Shown piece by piece: positions 42,788 through 49,650 of a stretch of 64,000 bases of DNA (within the stretch, counting starts at the first letter, position 1; each line of letters starts with the position of its first letter). The DNA comes from an uncultured Clostridia bacterium. Lineage in GTDB: Bacteria; Bacillota; Clostridia; TANB77; CAG-508. The stretch lies in the NCBI GenBank assembly GCA_948530865.1, contig CAOTKV010000001.1:186001-250000 (forward strand), read 5' to 3'. The notes beneath the pieces are model-generated. The model had not been told where the DNA came from and did not search any database. It was given only the letters and a program-made list of their open reading frames with translations. Position numbers and translations under genes: made by a program.

Positions 42788-43667
42788 TTAAATCATCTCC
42801 ATTCAAAATTTTATTATCAAACGAATCATATACCCAACTATCAGTTACTGAACAATCAGGTTGAATAACGTTCATATAATCATGTTGATATTCAATATTA
42901 TTTGGTATCCCAAAACTTTTGGCTTTAAATACATTATTAAAAGGACAGCATAGTTTTATATATGTTTTTATTTCTAAATATTTTGATAATTCAGGTAATT
43001 CAAAGAAACATCCTTTTAATGTAGCATTTTTTTGATGGATTCCAAACTTTATTAATAAATCTTGTAAATCAATAAAATTAACAGTTTCATTTGATGTAAC
43101 TAATTCCATTAATTTAATTGCGGAAAAGCCTAGTTCTTTAGCTTTTTTAGCATAAGATTTTATTTCTTTTAAATTAGAAACAGTTTTATCTGTTACAACT
43201 ACAGCTGCTATAATTTCAGTGTTTCCTTTATTTTTATTCAAATCTATTAAGTCTTTTTCATTAATATATATTTCAGTTGAATTTTTACTATAATCAAAAG
43301 AATGAATACTTAATGTTACAGTATCTAAGTATGGGATAGATTCTTTAATTATTTTTAAATTAGAACCATTACTTATTATACCAATATCTTTTTTGTAAGG
43401 TCTAATTCCTTTTAATACTTCAACTAAATCAGGATACAATGTTGGTTCTCCACCTAAAACATCAACTTTTGAAAAGTTTGTCATTGAATTGGCAGTATCA
43501 ATAAATTTTTGAGCATCAGTAGAGTGTTTAAATGGTGTTCCATCTGCAATACAAAATTTACATTTACCATTACAACTGTTTAGTAATTTTATATTTAGCA
43601 AATTATAACTATTTCCACAAATACTATTTTGAGATGGTTTTAATATTATTTTTTCTTTATTATCCAT
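42765..43667 (-). CDS. Radical SAM protein, first of a pair
   Basis: This 300-residue protein has C-x3-C-x2-C at residues 32, 36 and 39, and LGGEPTLYP as the GGE motif. A later LCCPFNN segment may hold a second cluster ligand. It resembles the following gene throughout (LKGCF.ELP matches LQSGCYLEPK; both have 'FIDLQ/FVDLQ' and 'ELGFSAIK/KLGFTSVK'). Promoter TTGTAT/TATAAT at 43706-43734 (minus) carries TTTATGTAAA upstream. The pair may work as a heterodimer. No precursor-peptide gene is evident, though the flanks were checked. Confidence 0.85.
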   Translation of the reverse strand: MDNKEKIILKPSQNSICGNSYNLLNIKLLNSCNGKCKFCIADGTPFKHSTDAQKFIDTANSMTNFSKVDVLGGEPTLYPDLVEVLKGIRPYKKDIGIISNGSNLKIIKESIPYLDTVTLSIHSFDYSKNSTEIYINEKDLIDLNKNKGNTEIIAAVVVTDKTVSNLKEIKSYAKKAKELGFSAIKLMELVTSNETVNFIDLQDLLIKFGIHQKNATLKGCFFELPELSKYLEIKTYIKLCCPFNNVFKAKSFGIPNNIEYQHDYMNVIQPDCSVTDSWVYDSFDNKILNGDDLNVNYLKK

Positions 43668-43705
43668 AAAGTCTCCCTTCTATTTAAAGGTTAAAAATTT
43701 TGCAT

Positions 43706-43747
43706 ATTATATCATAAATATTTGTTTTATACAACTGTTTACATAAA
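43706..43747 (-). promoter_or_regulatory. Promoter of radical SAM pair with TTTATGTAAA element
   Basis: Minus strand: TTGTAT (43729-43734), 17 bases, TATAAT (43706-43711). TTTATGTAAA (43738-43747) lies three bases upstream of the -35 box, the same placement as at 28158. Confidence 0.72.
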
Positions 43748-43888
43748 AATATGCTTTTATATAAATATAAAACAATTGTAAAAAAATAGAAAAATTGATA
43801 TAATTACTGTACTTAAAATTAAATATATAGCTAAAAGATTTTATTATGTCATAAAATAATATGTAAGTGTAAAATATAGGAGTAGAAA

Positions 43889-44359
43889 ATGAAATTTTAT
43901 AAAATGAATCATTCAGTAAACAGTGAAGATATACAAAAATTTAATTTTGAAAATCAAAGAATTGGAGTAATTGTTCATATTGAAGATAATAATGGAAAAA
44001 TATTATTACAACAAAGAGGTGTAAAATCACGTGATGAAAATGGACTTTTTGAAGATGTAGGAGGTAGTGTAGAAAATAGTGATATAGATTTTAAATCTGC
44101 AATTATTCGTGAAATGCAAGAAGAAATGGGAAATGATGCTAATATAAAACTTTCAGATTCTACTGGAATTTATCATTGCTTTAAAAATAATATTAACTGG
44201 ATATTTGTAATATTTGAAGGAGAATATATAGAGGGAAATATAAATATTATGGAACCAGAAAAATGTATGGGGTATAAATTTTTTACTTATGATGAAGCAA
44301 TAAATTCTAATTTAGTTAGCGAAAGTTGTAAATTTTTAATAAAAGCAATTAACGATTAA
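43889..44359 (+). CDS. Nudix hydrolase
   Basis: This 156-residue protein holds the Nudix box GGSVENSDIDFKSAIIREMQ followed by EEMG, which fits G-x5-E-x7-R-E-x2-E-E-x-G in its essential residues. Nudix enzymes hydrolyse nucleoside diphosphates linked to another group, using Mg2+. The substrate is unknown. It is divergent from the radical SAM pair and lies about 220 bases away. GGAG is present before ATG. Confidence 0.88.
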   Translation: MKFYKMNHSVNSEDIQKFNFENQRIGVIVHIEDNNGKILLQQRGVKSRDENGLFEDVGGSVENSDIDFKSAIIREMQEEMGNDANIKLSDSTGIYHCFKNNINWIFVIFEGEYIEGNINIMEPEKCMGYKFFTYDEAINSNLVSESCKFLIKAIND

Positions 44360-44408
44360 ATATAATAGATGGAAAAATGAAAGAAATATAATTACATATA
44401 ATAAATAT

Positions 44409-44441
44409 AAGGCACCCCAAAATTGGATTTTGGGGTGCCTT
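44409..44441. terminator. Strong hairpin terminator between converging genes
   Basis: AAGGCACCCCAAAA (44409-44422) and its exact complement (44428-44441) form a 14-bp stem. It serves the Nudix gene and the minus-strand gene at 44474. Confidence 0.85.
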
Positions 44442-44473
44442 ACAAAAGGATTGTTCAGGATGAGCTTGTAAGA

Positions 44474-44899
44474 TTACGCATATTTTGTTTCAATCTGGTA
44501 CACAATTTCTGTGTTGACCTGCTCTACTCCAACGGGAAGTGCTATATACCAACCTTCTCCGAGAAAAAAGCTACATAGCTCATTAATTGCAGCTTGTGCA
44601 GTCATTGAATCAGGGATTGTAGGAAGAGTATTGCTTTTGGAAGCTGACCACCGCTTTTTCAAGAACTTTAATGTGTGCTTTTCTTCAATTGCACGCACAA
44701 TCTCTGAAATAGACGGCTTATTGGATTCCGAAAAACTGTTATACCAGTCCTGCCCAAGAAAGAAGTTGCATAACTCATTTATTGCAACAGTTGCTTTCAT
44801 GGGAGCAGGGCATATTCCATAGTCACCTTCTTCACACAGTTTGGATAGCCGCTCACTGATCTGATCATTGGTTTCATGTTTACAAAATAATCTAAACAT
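44474..44899 (-). CDS. Small protein with an internal duplication
   Basis: AGGAGG lies six to seven bases before ATG 44899, so I use this start; the frame opens slightly earlier. The 141-residue product contains two copies of a segment of about 45 residues: AINELCNFFLGQDWY near residue 40 and AINELCSFFLGEGWY near 112, each followed by a helix with an 'EIV..IE' motif. CGG encodes Arg twice. Codon use is foreign to the region. Own promoter with TTTACATAAA and its own terminator. Function unknown. Confidence 0.75.
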   Translation of the reverse strand: MFRLFCKHETNDQISERLSKLCEEGDYGICPAPMKATVAINELCNFFLGQDWYNSFSESNKPSISEIVRAIEEKHTLKFLKKRWSASKSNTLPTIPDSMTAQAAINELCSFFLGEGWYIALPVGVEQVNTEIVYQIETKYA

Positions 44900-44950
44900 A
44901 TTTTCCTCCTTTTTGGAAAACTCATATTGTAGTATCAAAACTTCTATTTA

Positions 44951-44979
44951 ATTATACCATTTTTCTGAATTTATGTAAA
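44951..44979 (-). promoter_or_regulatory. Promoter with TTTACATAAA element overlapping the -35 box
   Basis: Minus strand: TTTACA (44974-44979), 17 bases, TATAAT (44951-44956). The element TTTACATAAA (44970-44979) supplies the -35 box itself. Confidence 0.75.
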
Positions 44980-45065
44980 GTATATGTAGTTCTTCAAAGT
45001 CAAATTGTATTAATAACTAGTTTATGATATAAATATAAATAGTTTAAAGAAAGGTAAAAAAGATA

Positions 45066-46238
45066 ATGAATAATTTTATATATGAAATTCCAACCAAAGT
45101 ATATTTTGGAGAAAATAATTTGAAATGTAATTTGGGAAAAGAAGTTGAAAAATATGGTAATAAAGTACTTTTACTTTATGGTGGTGGTTCTATAAAAAGA
45201 AGTGGTTTATATGAAAAGATTTTAGAAGAACTTAAAATGTTTAATATAAAAGTGTATGAGTTTTCAGGAATTCAGCCAAATCCACGTCATACAGCAATCA
45301 ATGATGCAATTAAAATTTGTAAAGATAATAATATAGATAGTATCTTAGCAGTAGGTGGTGGGAGTGTTATAGATAGTAGCAAACTTATTGCATGTGGAAG
45401 ATATTATGACGGTGATGCTTGGGATATTGTAATGGGAAAAGTACAAATTAGTAGAGCAATGCCAATAGTTACAATATTAACTTTATCAGCAACTGGTTCA
45501 GAAATGAATGGAACTGCAGTTATTTCTAATGTAGATATGAATTATAAAAAAGGAATGAAATCACCACTACTTGTACCAAAAGTTTCATTTTTAGATCCAA
45601 CTATTACATATTCAGTAAATAAATATCAAACAGCATGTGGAAGTTTTGATATTTTATCACATATATTAGAAACTTATTTTTCAAGAAATAAAGGACTATA
45701 TATGTTAGATACAGTAATGGAAGGAATGATGAAAACTGTAATAAAATATTCTAAAATTGCTTATAATGAACCTGATAACTATGAGGCAAGAGCTAATTTA
45801 ATGTGGGCATCATCTTGGGCTATAAATGGTTTTGTTAGAATGGATAAACAACCAAATATCTGGGTAGGTCATTTACTAGAACATCAATTATCAGCTTTTT
45901 ATGATATTACACATGGATTAGGTTTAGCAATCTTAATTCCAAGATATTTAAGATATGCGTTAAATGAAAATACAATAGATAGATATTATAATTTTGGAGT
46001 TAATGTTTGGAATATTGATAGTAGTTTACCTAAAATGAAAGTTGCAAAAAAATCAATAAGATGTTTGGAAAAACTTTTATATGAAGATTTGGAATTAACA
46101 AATAATTTATCAGATTTAAATATTGATAGTAAAAATTTTGAAGAAATGGCAAATCGTATATGTAATACTGGAATCATAGAAGGATTTGTAGATTTGAATA
46201 AAGATGATATAATTAATATTTTTAAAGAATGTTTATAA
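45066..46238 (+). CDS. Iron-containing alcohol dehydrogenase (butanol dehydrogenase type)
   Basis: This 390-residue oxidoreductase reduces aldehydes to alcohols with NAD(P)H. Visible features are the opening YEIPTKVYFGENN, the nucleotide-binding GGGSVIDSSK near residue 97, the metal-ligand region (FDILSHILETYF near 197) and a C-terminal His pair region (ISHGLGLAI-like DITHGLGLA near 282). The layout fits the BDH/YqhD group. It is AT-rich like the chromosome, with a promoter near 45007 (TTGTAT, TATAAA). Confidence 0.9.
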   Translation: MNNFIYEIPTKVYFGENNLKCNLGKEVEKYGNKVLLLYGGGSIKRSGLYEKILEELKMFNIKVYEFSGIQPNPRHTAINDAIKICKDNNIDSILAVGGGSVIDSSKLIACGRYYDGDAWDIVMGKVQISRAMPIVTILTLSATGSEMNGTAVISNVDMNYKKGMKSPLLVPKVSFLDPTITYSVNKYQTACGSFDILSHILETYFSRNKGLYMLDTVMEGMMKTVIKYSKIAYNEPDNYEARANLMWASSWAINGFVRMDKQPNIWVGHLLEHQLSAFYDITHGLGLAILIPRYLRYALNENTIDRYYNFGVNVWNIDSSLPKMKVAKKSIRCLEKLLYEDLELTNNLSDLNIDSKNFEEMANRICNTGIIEGFVDLNKDDIINIFKECL

Positions 46239-46248
46239 AAAAGGAGAA

Positions 46249-46276
46249 GAGCCATTATAATGCAATGGCTCTTTTT
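46249..46276. terminator. Bidirectional terminator
   Basis: GAGCCATT (46249-46256) pairs with AATGGCTC (46264-46271), with T-runs on both strands; it lies between converging genes. Confidence 0.88.
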
Positions 46277-46282
46277 ATCTCC

Positions 46283-46504
46283 TTATACTGGGGGACAATC
46301 TGCTTCGATTCGACCGCATCTGCTACACTCGTAGCATTTGACGCTGTCCTCCATAATTCTCTTGGAAATTTGGTACATGCCTAAAGTTGCAATTGTTGCG
46401 AAGCAGTTGAATGCATGATCTTCAGGTTCTTTCAGCTTTCCTACATAGCTCTGCCGTGTGTATTGTTTACATTTTCTGCAGTAACGTATAGTATTTTTTG
46501 CCAT
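46283..46504 (-). CDS. Small zinc-ribbon-like protein
   Basis: AGGAGG lies 6 bases before ATG 46504; the longer frame from 46576 would start upstream of the promoter's -10 box. The 73-residue protein has C-x2-C near residues 9-12 (YCRKCKQYTRQS) and CYECSRCGR near 60-67, a four-Cys zinc-ribbon arrangement, joined by a hydrophobic middle. CGG encodes Arg in YTRQS. Foreign codon use. It is divergent from the lipoprotein gene at 46663. Confidence 0.75.
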   Translation of the reverse strand: MAKNTIRYCRKCKQYTRQSYVGKLKEPEDHAFNCFATIATLGMYQISKRIMEDSVKCYECSRCGRIEADCPPV

Positions 46505-46547
46505 AATGTGTCCTCCTAAGATTATAAAATTGTTATTAACTCTATTA

Positions 46548-46621
46548 ATTATAACATAATTTACATAAAGTTTCAAATAATTCTAAATAACTTTGCATTT
46601 TATGTAAAGCTATAGTATAAT
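46548..46621. promoter_or_regulatory. Divergent promoters, each with a TTTATGTAAA element
   Basis: Minus: TTGAAA (46571-46576), 17 bases, TATAAT (46548-46553), element at 46560-46569. Plus: TTGCAT (46593-46598), 17 bases, TATAAT (46616-46621), element at 46599-46608. In both the element follows the -35 box directly. Confidence 0.85.
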
Positions 46622-46662
46622 ATATATACAACATGTAACAGTAGAAAATAGGAGGATTAAGT

Positions 46663-47160
46663 ATGACAAAACGAAGAAATTTACTTGTGGTAATTATCAC
46701 CCTCATTTTTGTGAGCATAGCACTAACTGGTTGTGATGACTCAGATCATGAAAGCAAGGACATCAAAGATGAAGTTAAGGAAGAGACTGTGTATGAAGGC
46801 GTTGCTCCACTAATTCTTATTTCAAAGGAAAAAATCGAAGGGTCAGACCTAAAACAGCAAACCTATTATGATCCAGAAACCATGATAATGTTTGTTCATT
46901 ATATTAACTGTAATGACAAAGGGATTTCTGTGATGCATAATGCTGACGGTACTCCAAGAATTTATGATGGAACGTCTGAGGTGAAACCTTTGATTTTAAT
47001 TTCCAAAGAAAAGATTAAGGATGCAGGGTCTACCCAATACACGTTCTATGATCCTGAAACGCTTGTTATGTATGTTCGGTATACAAATATGAACTGTTAT
47101 GGGCTTTCAGAAATGCCAAGCCCAGACGGTAATCTTAGAACATACAATCCAAAAAAATAG
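46663..47160 (+). CDS. Lipoprotein with duplicated domain
   Basis: This 165-residue protein has a lipoprotein signal with lipobox LTGC (Cys 24). Two repeats of about 50 residues follow, each beginning PLILISKEKI and continuing 'YDPET..M.V.Y.N', then 'M...DG..R.Y'. CGG encodes Arg in YVRYTN. The 47306 gene is a close paralogue, sharing MTKRRNLLVVIITL and one repeat. Function unknown; both are tethered outside the membrane. Confidence 0.82.
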   Translation: MTKRRNLLVVIITLIFVSIALTGCDDSDHESKDIKDEVKEETVYEGVAPLILISKEKIEGSDLKQQTYYDPETMIMFVHYINCNDKGISVMHNADGTPRIYDGTSEVKPLILISKEKIKDAGSTQYTFYDPETLVMYVRYTNMNCYGLSEMPSPDGNLRTYNPKK

Positions 47161-47166
47161 CATTAA

Positions 47167-47215
47167 AAGAAAAGCTTGTACATCAGAGATGGTGTGCAAG
47201 CTTTTCTTCTTTATA
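47167..47215 (+). terminator. Rho-independent terminator
   Basis: AAGAAAAGCTTG (47167-47178) and CAAGCTTTTCTT (47197-47208) form a 12-bp stem, followed by CTTTAT. Confidence 0.82.
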
Positions 47216-47231
47216 TATTTGTATGTAAAAC

Positions 47232-47260
47232 TTGATTTTTATGTAAATCTAGTATATAAT
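47232..47260 (+). promoter_or_regulatory. Promoter with TTTATGTAAA element
   Basis: TTGATT (47232-47237), 17 bases, TATAAT (47255-47260). TTTATGTAAA (47238-47247) directly follows the -35 box. Confidence 0.82.
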
Positions 47261-47305
47261 ATATCAATCTAATAGTCTATATGACTTTAAATAGGAGGAA
47301 TAGTA

Positions 47306-47653
47306 ATGACAAAACGGAGAAATTTGCTTGTGGTAATTATCACCCTCATGTTCGTGTGTATGTTCTTAACGGGATGTGATGGCGGAGATCACGACAGCGC
47401 TTATATTGATGATGAGGCAGTCGAGGAAGAAACAAAAAAAGAGCCAGAGTTGAAAGGAGAAAAGGTAAAAGGTCTTGTATACATTGAAACTATCAAAATT
47501 GATATGGGAGCTGGATACAAAGATATGTCCCAGATCATTTTATACGATCCAGAAACTTATGTAATGTTTTCAGCTTTTTATTGGGGAGGTGATCTCAGCA
47601 TTAATGAAATGCATAACTCTGATGGAACATTGCGACTATATGATCCTAACTGA
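47306..47653 (+). CDS. Lipoprotein, paralogue of 46663 with one domain
   Basis: This 115-residue lipoprotein has lipobox LTGC (Cys 24), an acidic linker, and one copy of the domain duplicated in 46663 (LYDPETYVMFS, then EMHNSDGTLRLYD). The first 14 residues are the same as in the paralogue, but codon 4 is CGG here and CGA there, so synonymous drift has occurred. AGGAGG is well placed. Followed closely by a small membrane protein gene. Confidence 0.82.
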   Translation: MTKRRNLLVVIITLMFVCMFLTGCDGGDHDSAYIDDEAVEEETKKEPELKGEKVKGLVYIETIKIDMGAGYKDMSQIILYDPETYVMFSAFYWGGDLSINEMHNSDGTLRLYDPN

Positions 47654-47667
47654 TTAAGAAAGGGGAA

Positions 47668-47937
47668 ATGATGGATAATAATGAAAATGTAAAATTTTGG
47701 CAGTGTATTATATTTTTTATTGTAGTTATCCTGATGTGTGTAACTTTTGGAATGCAATTTTTTTGCAATAAAAATTATACTGAAGTTCATTTTTTTATGC
47801 GGATTGCAATAGTAATATTGTCAATTATCCTGAGTATAATAGATTCATATTTGAAAGAGAGAAAGAATATGTGGATTCATTTATCTTGGGCACTGATATG
47901 GACTTTTAATGCAATTGCAATAATAACAATTTCATGA
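47668..47937 (+). CDS. Small membrane protein
   Basis: This 89-residue protein (start ATG 47668 or 47671, after AAGGGG) has three hydrophobic helices (about 12-31, 40-60 and 68-88) with a charged loop KERKNMWIH. It is 14 bases after the lipoprotein gene, so the two are probably co-expressed. No known family. Confidence 0.65.
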   Translation: MMDNNENVKFWQCIIFFIVVILMCVTFGMQFFCNKNYTEVHFFMRIAIVILSIILSIIDSYLKERKNMWIHLSWALIWTFNAIAIITIS

Positions 47938-47950
47938 ATCTATTAAACAA

Positions 47951-47987
47951 AAGCCGTCTGTACTGATTTTGTACAGACGGCTTTTTG
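47951..47987. terminator. Strong bidirectional terminator
   Basis: AAGCCGTCTGTAC (47951-47963) and GTACAGACGGCTT (47971-47983) form a 13-bp stem, followed by TTTT; A-run on the other side serves the minus-strand gene. Confidence 0.92.
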
Positions 47988-47993
47988 TTTTGA

Positions 47994-48635
47994 TTACATA
48001 TTAATATAACCGTAATCAGTGTGATCAACAATTTCTCGTATAGCGCAGTTTTTGGGATTTCTTTCATCATGATACCATTCAGGAGAATATCTGAAATAGC
48101 GGAGAAGAATGGTACGCAGTGTAGTTCCGTGTGTGAACACAAATAACGTTTCCACTCCATCTTCAGCATAATCTCGCTGGACAATATCGAGGAATTGGTA
48201 AGCCCTTATAGATACATCAAAAGGACTTTCTCCCAATGGAAGTTTTGTAAAAAACTTACCACCATTTTCTCTTTGACGTACATACTCCTCATATTCTGCC
48301 GGATACAGCTCAGCCCACTGCTTTTTAGGAATTGCATCAAAAAGCCCGAATTGTTGCTCAATGAGTGAAACTTCTTCTCGAATATCTGTGATATTCAAAA
48401 ATTTGTTGAACTCATCGCATGTTTGCCTGGTCCGTATAAATGGACTTCTCCAAATTCGGGAATTATTTAGGTCAATTTCCTTTGAGTAGCAGTAGTTTGC
48501 AAGCCATAGACCAGCATTGCGAGCTTGCTCAATACCTTTGGGACTTAACTGAACTAAATGATCGGGTAACCGATGTTCATAGTTCCCTCCAATATTAGCG
48601 ACAGACTCTCCATGACGTACAAGAAAAATTCGCAT
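47994..48635 (-). CDS. Histidine phosphatase family protein (phosphoglycerate-mutase-like)
   Basis: This 213-residue protein has the RHG catalytic motif (LVRHGES, residues 5-11), the second Arg in SPFIRTRQT near residue 71, the acidic Glu region near 94, and the second catalytic His in VFTHGTTLR near residue 172. Members dephosphorylate sugars, nucleotides or small molecules. The conserved Arg in IRTRQT is encoded by CGG (here CGG-A), showing that CGG is meant as Arg in this gene. Foreign codon use; own promoter element and shared terminator. Confidence 0.88.
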   Translation of the reverse strand: MRIFLVRHGESVANIGGNYEHRLPDHLVQLSPKGIEQARNAGLWLANYCYSKEIDLNNSRIWRSPFIRTRQTCDEFNKFLNITDIREEVSLIEQQFGLFDAIPKKQWAELYPAEYEEYVRQRENGGKFFTKLPLGESPFDVSIRAYQFLDIVQRDYAEDGVETLFVFTHGTTLRTILLRYFRYSPEWYHDERNPKNCAIREIVDHTDYGYINM

Positions 48636-48655
48636 ATAATCACCTCTCTATAATT

Positions 48656-48695
48656 TTTATGTAAACATTATATCATTGTTTTATTAATTAAGCAA
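48656..48695 (-). promoter_or_regulatory. Promoter with TTTACATAAA element at the start site
   Basis: Minus strand: TTGCTT (48690-48695), 17 bases, TATAAT (48667-48672). TTTACATAAA (48656-48665) follows the -10 box, where a bound repressor would block initiation. Confidence 0.68.
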
Positions 48696-48703
48696 TATGT
48701 TAT

Positions 48704-48732
48704 TTGCTACAATTATATTAATATGTTAAAAT
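48704..48732 (+). promoter_or_regulatory. Promoter for the inositol-phosphatase-like gene
   Basis: TTGCTA (48704-48709), 17 bases, TAAAAT (48727-48732). Confidence 0.55.
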
Positions 48733-48762
48733 AGTTAAAAATTATATTATAGGAGAGAACAA

Positions 48763-49536
48763 ATGGAAGAGTATTTAGAATTTGCAAAAGATATTGCATA
48801 TAATGCAGGTAAAATAATAATGAAATATTTTAATAGTAGTAATGGGGCAAGTTATAAAGGAGATAAAACAATTGTTACTTTAGCAGATAAAGAGATAAAT
48901 TCCTATTTAATAAGTAGAGTAAAAGAAAAATTCCCAGAACATTCAGTTGATGGAGAAGAAGAACAATTTGGAAAAAGTGACTATGTTTGGGTGTGTGATC
49001 CAGTTGATGGAACTGCAATGTATGCTAGACATATACCAGTAGCAGTATTTTCTTTAGGTTTGGTAATAAATGGAGAGTCACAGCTTGGTGTTGTATATGA
49101 TGTTTTTACAGATAGTTTATATACTGCAATTAAAGGTAAAGGAGCATATAAAAATAATGAAAAGATTACAGTTAATAATTATGAACTAAATGATATGAAA
49201 ACAGTATGTAATTTTGATATGTGGGCAAATGCAGAATATAATATATTTGATGTTATAAAAAAACTTGGTGAGAAAACATATTTTGTTGGAGTTGGAAGTG
49301 TTATTAGAGCTTGTATGTGTGTTGCAAGTGGTGATTTTTCTTTGGCAATATTCCCAGGAACAAAAAGAAAAAATTGTGATATAGCAGCAGTAAAAGTAAT
49401 TGTTGAAGAAGCAGGAGGAAAAGTAACAAATCTTTTTGGTGAAGAACAAAGATATGATACAGATATTAAAGGGGCCATTGTAAGTAATAAAATAGTCCAT
49501 GATGAAGTTGTAGAAACAATTAAGAAGTATATTTAA
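48763..49536 (+). CDS. Inositol monophosphatase family protein
   Basis: This 257-residue Mg2+-dependent phosphatase has the family's metal site: GEEEQFG near residue 65, CDPVDGTAMYARH near 83 (motif DPxDGT) and CDIAAVKVIVEEAGG near 205 (motif WDxAAg). Substrates in this family include inositol phosphates, fructose 1,6-bisphosphate and PAP; which applies cannot be told. GGAGAG precedes ATG. AT-rich, typical of the host. Confidence 0.9.
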   Translation: MEEYLEFAKDIAYNAGKIIMKYFNSSNGASYKGDKTIVTLADKEINSYLISRVKEKFPEHSVDGEEEQFGKSDYVWVCDPVDGTAMYARHIPVAVFSLGLVINGESQLGVVYDVFTDSLYTAIKGKGAYKNNEKITVNNYELNDMKTVCNFDMWANAEYNIFDVIKKLGEKTYFVGVGSVIRACMCVASGDFSLAIFPGTKRKNCDIAAVKVIVEEAGGKVTNLFGEEQRYDTDIKGAIVSNKIVHDEVVETIKKYI

Positions 49537-49570
49537 TAAATATATTAATTTATAAATTTCTCCAAAACAC

Positions 49571-49599
49571 TTGAAATAAAGCTTGTTTTCTGGTATAAT
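49571..49599 (+). promoter_or_regulatory. Promoter for adenosine-deaminase-like gene
   Basis: TTGAAA (49571-49576), 17 bases, TATAAT (49594-49599). Confidence 0.72.
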
Positions 49600-49650
49600 A
49601 TAGAATTAACAAGTTGAATTAATATAAAAGGAAGGGAGAATATTATAATA

